Position numbers and translations under genes: made by a program. The notes beneath the pieces were generated by a model. The model made no database searches and was not told the origin of the DNA. It worked only from the letters and a program-made list of their open reading frames with translations. From Alphaproteobacteria bacterium (GTDB lineage: Bacteria > Pseudomonadota > Alphaproteobacteria > Rhizobiales > Xanthobacteraceae), in assembly GCA_037200445.1 (NCBI GenBank), contig JBBCGH010000001.1, forward strand, positions 3,968,001 to 4,032,000: a stretch of 64,000 nt of DNA, given 5' to 3'. Below are positions 7,638-16,510 of this stretch, one piece after another (position 1 is the first letter of the stretch; each line of letters starts with the position of its first letter).

Positions 7638-8288
7638 GGGGACCTCCTGGGGTTTGGAGCACGCGAAAGCGTTGCCGCGCCGCAAGGCGCATTCATCAAC
7701 GCGTATCGCCGTGGGAGGTGGCTAACACGGGACGCCGCGCGCACGCGATTGCACTTAGGGCCGGCGCACTTGGACTTGAGGTTATTTCGATCGCGCGGCG
7801 CTGTGTGTGTGTCACGCGCTCAATGGTCCCCAACGGCAAAAGAAATGGGCCTCGGTGCGCAAGGCATCGCGAGACCCTTTTCGCTTGCGCCTCGGCGTGG
7901 ATCGCGTGGTTTCGCACGCCCACCCTTGCGAAGCTTTGTCTGGACTTCAGCAGTTCAATGTCGAGACCTTTCACGCCCGGCCAAGGCGCTTTCAAATCTC
8001 GCGCATGATTGAATTGTCGGCGGTGCGAAGCGAGAGGCTGCCTGGCGAACGATCGGCCTCTGCCTCACACCGTGACCCTGCACCCGGCAGGGTCGTGCGA
8101 CTGGCCCGGTGGCGTCATTCGATCTCCTTTTTGGTTCGAGAGCGATCTGACGATTGCCGCTACTCAAGCGACCCGAAAACTATACACCATTTCGAGGTCG
8201 CACCCAACAGTGCGAACTCGAGAGTTCCATCACAATCGCAGCGCTGCGACATCGTGGCCACAGCAGCGGCCCGCGCAGCCGAGCGTTA
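7638..8288. other. 650-bp intergenic region with no supported gene
   Basis: Several overlapping open frames of 70-240 codons exist on both strands, but their translations are Arg/Ser/Pro-rich shadow-like sequence with no recognisable domain, signal peptide or convincing start site. No tRNA-like or terminator structure was found. It could hold the promoter of the BA14K-like gene (right-to-left) or decayed coding sequence. Confidence 0.5.
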
Positions 8289-9281
8289 TCACGCGACGTC
8301 CTCGTCCAACTCCTCACCAGCAACATTGTCGTGCGCCGCGAACCACGTGGCGAGCGCCGATGATGTGCCCTCGCTCGCCTTGATCTGGCGCAACGCGATG
8401 CGGATCGATGCCTGCGCAAAGCGATCGGCCGGCATCGCGATGGCGGTGGGCGCGGCGCCGGCGCTGATCGCCTTGAGCACATTGCGCTTCATCCGCACAT
8501 GCTCGATGTCGCCGTAGCGCGAGAGCAGCCGCTGGAACGCACCGTAGCGCGCCGCATCGAACGGACGCGCGCGCCCGTAACCGTCGCGCAGCGGGTGCGC
8601 GGGATAAAGATGCGCGCAGGAGACAAGGCCGCGCGGAATCGGCTCGGTCGCCGCATGCGTGCGGCGGTGCGCGAGCAGCTTCGGCAGCACATGCGTGTGC
8701 GGCCCTTCCGGCGCCTTGCCGCCTGCTTGAGGAATCGTCTGGTAGACCTCGGCGCGGCCGGCACGCGTCACGAACACGCGGTGCGGGCTCGCCGCCAGAA
8801 CAAGTCCCATCGCGGGATTGCCGGCCTCGAACAACGAGCGGCCCGCATGCGCGCGCAAGCTTGCCGCGACCGCACGATCCGCCGTTCGGATGCAGCAATC
8901 GACCTGCAGGACATCGAGCCCCAGATCGAACAGCACCGCGCCTCGGTCTTCTGCCCGCAAGGCCTCATGGTCCGGCCCGAGCTCGGTCAGGACGCTACGG
9001 CGGTTCATCGCACTTGCGCTCTCGGGCAGGCAGAACGCCACGCGCTGGCTCCAGGCCTGCGTGGTGACCGTCTCGAAGGCAACCGGGCGCAGGTCAGGAT
9101 GCGCGAGAAGCCGGATGCCGCCGCGCGGCGTCACCACGGCATATGACATTTCGCTATGCAGAATGTCGGCCGGCTCGTCGGCGTCACGCATGAACTCCGC
9201 GATCGCGCCGAACGTGCCAAGACTCCACTGCGCTTCCGGGTCGGCGAGCTGCTCCGTGATCAGGTCAAAGGCGCCCGCCAT
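8289..9281 (-). CDS. Conserved hypothetical protein (330 aa)
   Basis: The start at 9281 is preceded closely by GGGGAGGAA, a strong ribosome-binding site. The protein appears soluble, with no signal peptide or membrane segments. It begins MAGAFDLITEQLADPEAQWS and contains SYAVVTPRGGIRLL, a Cys pair (VDCCIRTADRA) and a helical C-terminal half ending in an acidic tail (EELDEDVA). GC content and codon use match its neighbours, so it looks like a long-resident gene. I do not recognise the family with confidence. It is separated from the BA14K-like gene by 650 bp and stands divergent to the acyl-CoA synthetase gene, with 148 bp between them for the two promoters. Confidence 0.8.
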   Translation of the reverse strand: MAGAFDLITEQLADPEAQWSLGTFGAIAEFMRDADEPADILHSEMSYAVVTPRGGIRLLAHPDLRPVAFETVTTQAWSQRVAFCLPESASAMNRRSVLTELGPDHEALRAEDRGAVLFDLGLDVLQVDCCIRTADRAVAASLRAHAGRSLFEAGNPAMGLVLAASPHRVFVTRAGRAEVYQTIPQAGGKAPEGPHTHVLPKLLAHRRTHAATEPIPRGLVSCAHLYPAHPLRDGYGRARPFDAARYGAFQRLLSRYGDIEHVRMKRNVLKAISAGAAPTAIAMPADRFAQASIRIALRQIKASEGTSSALATWFAAHDNVAGEELDEDVA

Positions 9282-9429
9282 TTCCTCCCCATGCCGGTTA
9301 GCTGACAGTAGACCGCCAACAAATCAGATGCTGTTATGCGACATCGCAATGTCGACTTGCGAGCAAAAAATGCGTTGGGAGGCGGTTGGGTGATGCGGGC
9401 GATGCGTTTGCGGACACCCTACGTTTAGC

Positions 9430-11529
9430 ATGGACGCGAGAACAACCTCCCGCATCGACCGGCTGCTACGGCCGAGTTCGGTCGCAATCGTCGGCGTCTC
9501 GCCGGACCCGGGTCATCCGGGCAGCACGGTCCTGTCCAATCTGGAGCGCTGCGCTTTCGACGGCGCGATTCATCTGGTCAGCCGCTCGCGCACGGAGTTT
9601 GCCGGCCGCGCTTGCGTACCGAGTATCGACGATCTGCCGTACGGCGTGGATGTCGCGGTGCTGGTGGTTCCGCAGACGATCGTGATCGACGCGATCGGTG
9701 CGCTTGGGCGCCGCGGCGTAGGGGCCGCGATCGTCTTCGCATCCGGTTACGCCGAAATGGGCGATGCCGGGCGCGCCGAGCAGGAGAAGCTGACCGCCGC
9801 GGCGCGCGCCGCGAATGTCGCCGTGCTCGGGCCCAACTGCATCGGCATGTGCAGCTTCGATGTCGGCGCGGCGCTCACCTTCGAGTTCAATGTCGAGCGC
9901 CCAGCGGAAGCCGCTCGGCCGAAGATCGGCATGGCGGCGCAAAGCGGCGCGATGGCCGCGATCATGCGCATGGCGTTCCTCTCCAAGGGCCTCGGCATCA
10001 CGTACTACATCTCGACCGGAAACGAGGCCGACCTCGGCGTCGAGGATTTTCTCAGCGCACTCGTGGACGATCCGGAGACGAAAGTCGTCGCGCTCTTCGT
10101 CGAACAGGTCCGCAAGCCGCAATTGTTCCTCGAGGCGGCGCGCCGCGCGCGTGCGGCGGGCAAGCCGATCGTGTTGCTGCTCGCCGGCCGCAGCCAGCGC
10201 GCACGAGCCTCGGCGCGCTCGCACACCGGCGCGCTCGCAGGAGACTACGCCACCACGACCGCGCTCTTGCGCCACGCCGCCGTCAACGTGGTCGAGACCG
10301 TCGAAGAGTTGCTCGATGTCACCGAGCTGCTTGCACGCTTCAAGCCGCCCGTGAAGGGCCCCGGCATCATCACCAATTCAGGCGCGGTCAAAGGCTTCGC
10401 GCTCGATTTCTCCGATTCGGTCGGTTTCGACGTGCCGCGGCTTGCGCCGGCGACGGTCGACGCCCTGAAGGCGGTGCTGCCTTCCTACGCCTCGCTGGAG
10501 AACCCCGTCGATATCACCGCCCACGTGCTGCGCGATCTGAGCCTGTGGCCCAAGACCGCCGCGGCGCTGCTCGCCGATCCGGACATCGGCAGCCTCTGCC
10601 TCCCGATGGTCGCCGGCACTTTGAAATACGCAATGGACAAGTTCGATGCGCTTGCGCCCGCGCTCGCGCAACATGACAAGCCGGCGGTCATCGCGCTCCT
10701 GGGCGATGATTTTCCTGTGCCGCCTGAATTTCTTGCGGCGTTTCGTGGGAAGGGCGTTCCAGTGTTGCGTTCCACGGAGCGCGCCCTGCGCGCGCTGGCG
10801 CACGCAACAGCCTATGGGCTGTCGCTGGCCGCGGACCGCGGTGAGCCGGCGGCGATCGATGCGCCTCCCCTGCCCGGCCGTGGCACGCTGCCGGAGTATC
10901 AGGGCAAGCAGTATCTGGCGGCGCTCGGCATTCCGATCCCGCAAGGCGCGCTCGCGCGCACCGTCAACGAGGCGAAGGCAATCGCGCAGCGCCTCGGCTA
11001 CCCGGTCGTCCTGAAGGCGCAGGCTTCAGCGCTCGCGCACAAGAGCGATGCGGGCGGCGTGGCGCTCAACATCGCAGATGATGCGGCGCTCGACGCGGCG
11101 TGGAGGGATGTGCAGGCGCGCGTCGGAAAGGCGCACCTTGGCCTCGCGCTGGACGGCATGCTGGTCGAGACGATGGCGCCCAGGGGCGTCGAGATGATCG
11201 TCGGCGCGCGGCGCGATCCGGAGTGGGGCCCGGTTATCCTCGCGGGCCTTGGCGGCATCTGGACCGAGGCCCTCAGCGACGTGCGGCTGATGCCGGCAGA
11301 CTTGTCGGGTGATCAGATCGTCGCCGAAATCGGCAAACTCAAAGGCGCCAAAGTTCTGCATGGCCTGCGCGGCGCCGCGCCCGCCCATATACCGGCAATC
11401 GCGGAGGTCGTTGCGCGCGTCGGCGCCCTGATGCGCGGGAGGCCGGAAATCCGCGAAATCGACATCAATCCGCTGATCGCCTACCCCCACGGCGTGCTGG
11501 CGCTCGATGCGCTGATCGTTATCGATTAG
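9430..11529 (+). CDS. ADP-forming acyl-CoA synthetase (acetate-CoA ligase family)
   Basis: Members interconvert an acyl-CoA plus ADP and Pi with acid, CoA and ATP, or act on related acids. The 699-residue protein has the fused alpha-beta layout: a CoA-binding Rossmann domain (about 10-135, starting LRPSSVAIVGVSPDPG), succinyl-CoA-ligase-like domains (about 150-450) and a C-terminal ATP-grasp domain (about 480-699, with YPVVLKAQASALAHKSDAGG). The SHTGALAGD motif holds the expected phospho-accepting His. It lies 62 bp upstream of a RAM-domain gene in the same direction, so the two are probably co-transcribed. The substrate is not predictable; related genes in soil bacteria are linked to aromatic or branched acids. 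Confidence 0.9.
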   Translation: MDARTTSRIDRLLRPSSVAIVGVSPDPGHPGSTVLSNLERCAFDGAIHLVSRSRTEFAGRACVPSIDDLPYGVDVAVLVVPQTIVIDAIGALGRRGVGAAIVFASGYAEMGDAGRAEQEKLTAAARAANVAVLGPNCIGMCSFDVGAALTFEFNVERPAEAARPKIGMAAQSGAMAAIMRMAFLSKGLGITYYISTGNEADLGVEDFLSALVDDPETKVVALFVEQVRKPQLFLEAARRARAAGKPIVLLLAGRSQRARASARSHTGALAGDYATTTALLRHAAVNVVETVEELLDVTELLARFKPPVKGPGIITNSGAVKGFALDFSDSVGFDVPRLAPATVDALKAVLPSYASLENPVDITAHVLRDLSLWPKTAAALLADPDIGSLCLPMVAGTLKYAMDKFDALAPALAQHDKPAVIALLGDDFPVPPEFLAAFRGKGVPVLRSTERALRALAHATAYGLSLAADRGEPAAIDAPPLPGRGTLPEYQGKQYLAALGIPIPQGALARTVNEAKAIAQRLGYPVVLKAQASALAHKSDAGGVALNIADDAALDAAWRDVQARVGKAHLGLALDGMLVETMAPRGVEMIVGARRDPEWGPVILAGLGGIWTEALSDVRLMPADLSGDQIVAEIGKLKGAKVLHGLRGAAPAHIPAIAEVVARVGALMRGRPEIREIDINPLIAYPHGVLALDALIVID

Positions 11530-11591
11530 CGCAGCTTGCCACGAGCGTCTGATTTTGCTGGATTGACTTGCGACAGCTTTAGGAGAGCCGG

Positions 11592-11831
11592 ATGGTTCCG
11601 TTCTTCGTGCAGATCAAATGCCATCTCGGCAAGTCGTACCAGGTGGCGAACGCGCTCGCGGACGCCGAGATTGCCTCGGAAATCTATTCGACTGCCGGAG
11701 ACTTCGACCTGTTGGTGAAGTTCTACGTCGAGGATGCGACGGACATCGGCCATTTCATCAATGAAAAGGTGCAGATCGTTCCCGGCATCCAGGACACGCG
11801 CACGATCATCACGTTCAAGGCGTTTGGGTAG
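11592..11831 (+). CDS. Stand-alone Lrp/AsnC RAM (ligand-binding) domain protein
   Basis: This 79-residue protein consists of only the regulation-of-amino-acid-metabolism domain of Lrp/AsnC regulators, a ferredoxin-like fold that forms dimers or higher oligomers and binds small effectors. It opens MVPFFVQIKCHLGKSYQVAN and shows the conserved YSTAGDFDLLVKFYVED and VPGIQDTRTIITF strands. No helix-turn-helix is present. AGGAG lies seven bases before the ATG. It follows the acyl-CoA synthetase gene by 62 bp, suggesting it senses or modulates something tied to that enzyme, which is inference. Its stop codon is followed at once by a palindromic repeat. Confidence 0.9.
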   Translation: MVPFFVQIKCHLGKSYQVANALADAEIASEIYSTAGDFDLLVKFYVEDATDIGHFINEKVQIVPGIQDTRTIITFKAFG

Positions 11832-11835
11832 GATT

Positions 11836-11959
11836 GTCATTCCGGCCGAGCGAAGCGAGGGCCGGAATCCATAACCACAAGCCTCCCGGCTCGCGCTCCA
11901 ACCGCCAATCCTGCGTTTATGGATTCCGGGCTCGCCGCTGCGCGGCGTCCCGGAATGAC
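11836..11959. repeat. Intergenic palindromic repeat (GTCATTCCGG type)
   Basis: The element starts GTCATTCCGGCCGAGCGAAG and ends with CCCGGAATGACC, with inner arms GGCCGGAATCCAT and ATGGATTCCGGGC. This is a composite of two hairpins, as seen in the dispersed repeats of Bradyrhizobium-type genomes. It separates the RAM-domain gene from the MBL gene and probably ends transcription or stabilises mRNA. Confidence 0.8.
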
Positions 11960-12004
11960 CCGCGCCACAGTTTTGCGCCACATCGGCGCAAGGCTGCCCG
12001 CGCA

Positions 12005-12718
12005 ATGGGCCATCCCGGCATCTACACGATCCGCGGCGTGATGGGCGTGTGCCACCTGCTGGTGGACGCAGAACGCAACGCCGTGCTGCTCGACACAGGT
12101 CTTGTCGGCGAGCCCTGGCTGATCCGCTGGCGGCTAGCCCGGCTCGGTCTGACGCCCGACAGCGTCAAGGCGATCGTGCTCACCCACGGCCATCTCGATC
12201 ACGCCGGCAATCTCGCCTGGGCCAAAGCGTGGTGCGGCGCGCCGATCCTTGCGCATCCGGCCGAGCAAGCGCATATCGACGCCACCTACCCGTACGCAGG
12301 CGTGAACATGTGGTGCGGCCGGATGGAGCGCGCCGGCCGGGCCGTGCTGCGCATCGGACAGCCCGCCACGATCGACGTGCCGATCGCCGACGGCGACGAA
12401 CTGCCTTTTTGGGGCGGCCTGCGCGTCGTGCACTTGCCCGGCCATACGCTTGGCCACTGCGGCTTCTACAGCAAGGCGCATGACCTCCTGTTCAGCGGCG
12501 ACCTGTTTGCGAGCTATTTCTTCAATGCGCATTTCCCGCCGGCGATCCTGAACAGCGCTCCGGAGTTGATCCCGGCGAGTCTCGAAACGGCGCGCCGGCT
12601 CAACCCGCGGCTGATGGTGCCGCAGCATTACGATGTGCTCGACGGCGCGCTGCACCGGCGGCGCTTCGACCGGCTGCTCGCCAGGCGATTGCGGACCAAG
12701 CCCGTCGCGGCGGAATGA
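12005..12718 (+). CDS. MBL-fold metallo-hydrolase
   Basis: Metallo-beta-lactamase-fold enzymes hydrolyse thioesters, esters, lactones or phosphodiesters using two metal ions. The 237-residue product has the diagnostic motif LTHGHLDHAG (HxHxDH), a further metal His in LPGHTLGHCG and the bridging Asp in LFSGDLF; the last His lies in PQHYDVL. The ATG at 12005 is chosen because the longer frame would read through the upstream palindromic repeat. It converges with the EamA-type gene directly after its stop. No signal peptide is visible, so it is probably cytoplasmic. The substrate is unknown; the nearby acyl-CoA enzyme makes a thioesterase-type role possible but unproven. Confidence 0.88.
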   Translation: MGHPGIYTIRGVMGVCHLLVDAERNAVLLDTGLVGEPWLIRWRLARLGLTPDSVKAIVLTHGHLDHAGNLAWAKAWCGAPILAHPAEQAHIDATYPYAGVNMWCGRMERAGRAVLRIGQPATIDVPIADGDELPFWGGLRVVHLPGHTLGHCGFYSKAHDLLFSGDLFASYFFNAHFPPAILNSAPELIPASLETARRLNPRLMVPQHYDVLDGALHRRRFDRLLARRLRTKPVAAE

Positions 12719-13657
12719 TCATGTCCCGGTCGGCGGTCCGGCCGCAGCCCGGGCCTTTGCGCGCTCGAGCCCGATCTGGCGCTCGCGCCAGATCACGTAG
12801 AGGCCGGAGCCGGCGACGATCGTCGCACCGACATAGACCGTGCCGGTCGGCAGTTCGCCGAAGAACCAGTAGCCGAGGATAAACGCCCAGAGGAGAGCCG
12901 TGTAGTCGAGCGGGGCGACCAGCGAAGCCGGCGCGTAGCGATAGCTCTCGGTAAGCAGGATGTGCGACAGCCCGCCGAACACGCCGAGCAGAATGAGTGC
13001 GGCGGCTTGCGGGCCGTTCGGCACGATCCAGCCGAACGGCAGCGTCACGAGACCGCCGAGCGCGCAGAACAGCGAGAAGTAGAGCACGATCGAAGATGTC
13101 GTCTCGGTGTCGGTCAGCCGCCGTGTCTGCACCACCGAGCCCGCATTGGTGAAGGCGCTTCCCATCGCGAACAGCGCGCCCAATGTGGCGGCGGATGAGG
13201 CCGCGCCGGTGTAGCGCGCGACATCAAGATGCGGCCACAGCATCACCACGACCCCGGCGAAGCCGACTGCGACCGCGGTCCAGCGATAGATGCGCACGCG
13301 CTCCTTCAGGATCCATGCGGAGAGCGCGACCGTGATCAGCGGCGAAGCAAACGTGATGGTGGTGACATCGACGATCGGCAGCCGCGCCAGCGCGGCAAAA
13401 TTCAGGAACATGCCGGCGACCGAGATTGCGCCGCGCCCGAAGTGCCCGAACGGGCGCGCGGTGCGGAACGCGGCCGCAAGCTCGCCGCGCCATGCGTAGA
13501 TCAGCATCACCGGAATGATCGCGAAGAACGAGCGGCAGAACACGATCTGGCCGACCGGCGTCACGTCGCTGACATAGCGCACGAACGCCGACATCACGGA
13601 GAACATGAGGGCCGACGTGAGCTTGAGCAGGACGGCCTTGAGAATGTTGGTTTGCAT
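12719..13657 (-). CDS. EamA/DMT-family inner-membrane transporter
   Basis: Drug/metabolite transporters of this family export amino acids, metabolites or toxic compounds. The protein (about 312 residues from the ATG at 13657) has ten likely transmembrane helices in two EamA repeats, roughly 5-140 and 155-295, and a short Arg/Ala-rich cytoplasmic tail. The N-terminus MQTNILKAVLLKLTSALMFS runs straight into the first helix. In-frame GTG/TTG codons upstream, up to 13681, lie close to a GGCGGAG and could be used instead, adding eight residues. It converges on the MBL gene with no gap. The substrate is unknown. Confidence 0.88.
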   Translation of the reverse strand: MQTNILKAVLLKLTSALMFSVMSAFVRYVSDVTPVGQIVFCRSFFAIIPVMLIYAWRGELAAAFRTARPFGHFGRGAISVAGMFLNFAALARLPIVDVTTITFASPLITVALSAWILKERVRIYRWTAVAVGFAGVVVMLWPHLDVARYTGAASSAATLGALFAMGSAFTNAGSVVQTRRLTDTETTSSIVLYFSLFCALGGLVTLPFGWIVPNGPQAAALILLGVFGGLSHILLTESYRYAPASLVAPLDYTALLWAFILGYWFFGELPTGTVYVGATIVAGSGLYVIWRERQIGLERAKARAAAGPPTGT

Positions 13658-13687
13658 CGCGCGGGATTCGGTTAGCACCAATCTCCG

Positions 13688-13786
13688 CCGTCATCATCCG
13701 CGAAAGCGGATGATCCAGTAAACACCACCGGAGCGAAATGACTCCTGTCTGCGTTTACTGGGTCCCCGCTTTCGCGGGGACGACGA
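13688..13786. repeat. Intergenic palindromic repeat (TTTACTGGGTCCCCGC type)
   Basis: Hairpin CATCCGCGAAAGCGGATG followed by ATCCAGTAAA is mirrored by TTTACTGGGTCCCCGCTTTC and GCGGGGACGACG. The two halves form nested inverted arms. Elements of this shape occur at many intergenic sites in related genomes. It lies between the cytochrome c gene and the EamA gene, both on the minus strand, and may end cytochrome transcription. Confidence 0.8.
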
Positions 13787-13793
13787 CATCCCG

Positions 13794-14711
13794 CTATTTC
13801 TTCTCTGGCTTCTTCGGTCCTTCGACCGGCAGCAGCGACTTGATGTAGACCGCCATCGCGTGCCGATCCTCAGGGGTCAGCTGCGAGGTGTTGCGGATCA
13901 CCGGCGCCATCGCGCCGCCGACCGAGTCGCCCTCCGGCGTGTTACCGGTTTCGAGCAGATATTCGATGTCCTTTTCGGAATAGTCTTTCAGACCTTGCTG
14001 CGTGATGTTCGGCACCCAGCCCTCGCCTTCGGGATTGGGGCCGCCGGCAAAGCGCTGCGCACTGATGATGCCGCCGAGCGCATTGCGCGGCGAATGGCAC
14101 TCGGCGCAATGGCCGGGTCCGTTCACCAGATAGGCGCCGCGATTCCACTGCGCGGATTTCGATGCATCCGGCTCGAACGGCTTGCCGTCGAGGAACAGGA
14201 GTTTCCAGCCGCCCAGCGTGCGCCGCACATTGAACGGAAACGGCACGTCATGGTCGCGCACCCGCCCCTGCACGGCAGGGAGAGTCTTCAGGAAGGCGAA
14301 GAGGTCGCGCACGTCCTCCGTGCGCATGCGCTGGTACGAGGTGTAGGGAAATGCCGGAAAGTAATGACGGCCGTCGGGCGACGTGCCCTTGGTCATGGCG
14401 GTGACGAAATCCGCCTCGCTCCATTTGCCGATGCCGTCATTCGGGTCTGGCGAGATGTTCGGGACGTAGAAGGTGCCGAACGGCGACTTGAGCCCGAGCC
14501 CGCCGCCGAGCCGCGTCTTGTCGTCGTGCCCGGGCGTCGCATGGCACGAGGTGCAGCCGCCGGCAAAAAACATCTCCTTGCCGTTGGCGAGATCGGGCGT
14601 GTGATTGCCGAGCGCACTCGCGGACACAGTGGCCGGAATGGTGACGAACCAGAATATTGCAAGGCCGACGACGGCGAGCACGACAACGAGTGCGAAGAGT
14701 TTGCGCAGCAC
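13794..14711 (-). CDS. Membrane-anchored dihaem cytochrome c
   Basis: The 305-residue protein carries two c-type haem sites, CTSCH (about residue 55) and CAECH (about 205), each followed by a Met-containing cytochrome c domain. An N-terminal hydrophobic helix (KLFALVVVLAVVGLAIFWFV) serves as signal anchor, so it faces the periplasm. The layout resembles the cytochrome subunits of gluconate and alcohol dehydrogenases, which pass electrons to the respiratory chain, but no dehydrogenase gene is adjacent. The start is the GTG at 14711, preceded by GGAGG with eight bases spacing; the frame extends upstream to 14747 without a better site. The partner dehydrogenase remains unknown. Confidence 0.9.
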   Translation of the reverse strand: MLRKLFALVVVLAVVGLAIFWFVTIPATVSASALGNHTPDLANGKEMFFAGGCTSCHATPGHDDKTRLGGGLGLKSPFGTFYVPNISPDPNDGIGKWSEADFVTAMTKGTSPDGRHYFPAFPYTSYQRMRTEDVRDLFAFLKTLPAVQGRVRDHDVPFPFNVRRTLGGWKLLFLDGKPFEPDASKSAQWNRGAYLVNGPGHCAECHSPRNALGGIISAQRFAGGPNPEGEGWVPNITQQGLKDYSEKDIEYLLETGNTPEGDSVGGAMAPVIRNTSQLTPEDRHAMAVYIKSLLPVEGPKKPEKK

Positions 14712-14825
14712 GAATTTTTCCTCCGCCCGGCGTGAACCAGCAGACAATTCATCATGGCGGAATTCGTTGCGCCCCGCACGTCAATTGCGCGTGGGTCGCC
14801 GTCCATTTGATCGATATCGCGCTGC

Positions 14826-16319
14826 TCAGTATTTCGCGCTCACGATGTCCGGCAGCGCGTTGAAATGATAGTTCACGCCGATCTTTATGAGATGCAGATC
14901 CTGGAGAACAGTGGCGCGCTCCGCGACCGCATTCGTTCCGACAACCAAGGGCGGCAAATTGACGATCTCCGGTCCGGTCACAGTGAACGGCTGCGGGCGG
15001 AAGTGAATGTAATTGTATTCGATCTTGGCGGACCATTGACCGAAGAATGCGTACTCGATCCCGACGCCCGCGAGATAACCGGTATGCAAGGCCGAGCCGG
15101 TTACACTGAACGAGTCTGTGCCAAATCCTGGAATAAATTGAGTCGCGGCGAGCCCGTGAGTCTCGTCCGCCAGGGCAACGCCGCCCTTGGCGTATACCAG
15201 CCAGCGATCGGCAGCGACGAAGCCGGCGTGCAGGCTCGACAGCGACAGCCAATCGATCTTGTTCGAAGAGTCGACCAGTGTCGGGCCCCCGCCCAGGTTC
15301 TGGAAGTTGCGCCCGGTGCCCTTTATTCCGGACCACATCCATTCGCTCTCAATTCCGAACACGAACACGCCGACTTGGGCATTGGTGCCCATCACGCCGC
15401 CGGCAAGCCCGCCGCTCAATCGGGTACTGGGTATGGTGCCTTCCCAATCGGTGGGGCCGAAGCCGTATCCACCTTCGGCGCCGATATAGAAGCCAGTCCA
15501 GTTGTAACCTGGCGTGGGCGGCGCGGGCGCGATCGCCGGTGGCGCCTCCGGACCAAACCGATAGTTCACGCCCAATTTGACGAGATGGAAGGCCTGCTGA
15601 ATATTTGTATCGGCTGTGAACGGCGCCGTCCCGCCGAAAAACGAGGTTTGCGGGCCAGCGATGCGCACCGTCCCGTTCGGGAGATAGAAATAGTTGTACT
15701 CGCTTTTGAATGACCAGTTGCCCCATAGCGCATACTCTGTACCGAAACCGATGACTGGGCCGAAGCGAGTCTCGTGACCCGTTGCCGCGACCGTCGCGGT
15801 GAATGTCGTGCCCAAGAAGTCTACGGTTTGAACGCCGTTGAACGTGTGATTCTCGCGGGCCCAGACCGCACCGCCCTTGAAGTAGACAAGCCAGCGGTCC
15901 TGCGCGATCCCGATCCGCGCCGCGACGGTCACCAGACCGTCGATCGTCGAGCTTCCGGTGCGACTTAGGATGCTAGCGGAAACCTGACCGCCCTCGATGA
16001 GCGTCTGTGTGCCCTTGATGTTCGCCCACGACGCATCGGCCTCGATGCCGATCACCCAATTGCCGATCTGCTGATTGACGCCGATCTGCCCGCCGCCGAA
16101 GAAGCCCCTCACGTCGAAATCAAAGACGGAGTTCGTCCAGTCCTTCCTGCCCATACCGTAACCGGCATGGACGCCGCCATAGATGCCGGTCCAGTTGTAA
16201 ACAGACGGCGCGGCAACGATGGCCTTCACCGGGATATCGGCCGCGCTCGCCGCATCCGCGCCGCACAACGCAAGCAATGCACCGGTTCCGATCAGGAATC
16301 CGGTCGTATGTCCGCCCAT
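14826..16319 (-). CDS. Outer-membrane protein with two tandem Omp25-type beta-barrels
   Basis: The 497-residue protein has a signal peptide (about 1-27, ending ASAAD) and two copies of the Omp25/Omp31-like porin-family barrel. The first runs about 40-260, from YNWTGIYGGVHAGYG to FHLVKLGVNYRFG. The second runs about 275-497, from YNWTGFYIGAEGGYGFG to LIKIGVNYHF. Each holds the repeated NYGWSFKSEYNY/WSAKIEYNY-type strand. Typical members have one barrel and 200-280 residues, so this is a fused duplication. The ATG at 16319 is chosen as it gives a proper signal peptide; the open frame upstream does not. It probably sits in the outer membrane. It is separated from the cytochrome c' gene by a terminator. 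Confidence 0.88.
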   Translation of the reverse strand: MGGHTTGFLIGTGALLALCGADAASAADIPVKAIVAAPSVYNWTGIYGGVHAGYGMGRKDWTNSVFDFDVRGFFGGGQIGVNQQIGNWVIGIEADASWANIKGTQTLIEGGQVSASILSRTGSSTIDGLVTVAARIGIAQDRWLVYFKGGAVWARENHTFNGVQTVDFLGTTFTATVAATGHETRFGPVIGFGTEYALWGNWSFKSEYNYFYLPNGTVRIAGPQTSFFGGTAPFTADTNIQQAFHLVKLGVNYRFGPEAPPAIAPAPPTPGYNWTGFYIGAEGGYGFGPTDWEGTIPSTRLSGGLAGGVMGTNAQVGVFVFGIESEWMWSGIKGTGRNFQNLGGGPTLVDSSNKIDWLSLSSLHAGFVAADRWLVYAKGGVALADETHGLAATQFIPGFGTDSFSVTGSALHTGYLAGVGIEYAFFGQWSAKIEYNYIHFRPQPFTVTGPEIVNLPPLVVGTNAVAERATVLQDLHLIKIGVNYHFNALPDIVSAKY

Positions 16320-16423
16320 CAGTCGCCCGCCCCCACTTTTTCTTGGCGACAACTGTAAAGCGCTGAAGCGCGCCCGGTTGTATCCCGCCGGCCACACCGC
16401 ACCGGAATCTGGAAACAAGAAAA

Positions 16424-16457
16424 TAAGAAAAGGGCCGCTCAGGGAGCAGCCCTTTTG
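16424..16457 (-). terminator. Rho-independent terminator downstream of cytochrome c' gene
   Basis: Read on the minus strand, a 13-bp stem (AAAAGGGCTGCTC with GAGCGGCCCTTTT, one mismatch) closes a three-base loop and is followed by TTTTCTTATTTTC. It lies 50 bp after the stop of the cytochrome c' gene and before the beta-barrel gene, so it should separate the two transcription units. Confidence 0.88.
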
Positions 16458-16510
16458 ACTCTCAAAGACTTAGGCCGTCACTCGTTTTGATGGAAATCCG
16501 GCGACTTTGC

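Noticed and set aside
7638-8288. Several overlapping open frames in the long intergenic region
   Set aside because: None has a good start, domain, signal peptide or plausible composition, so no gene is called.
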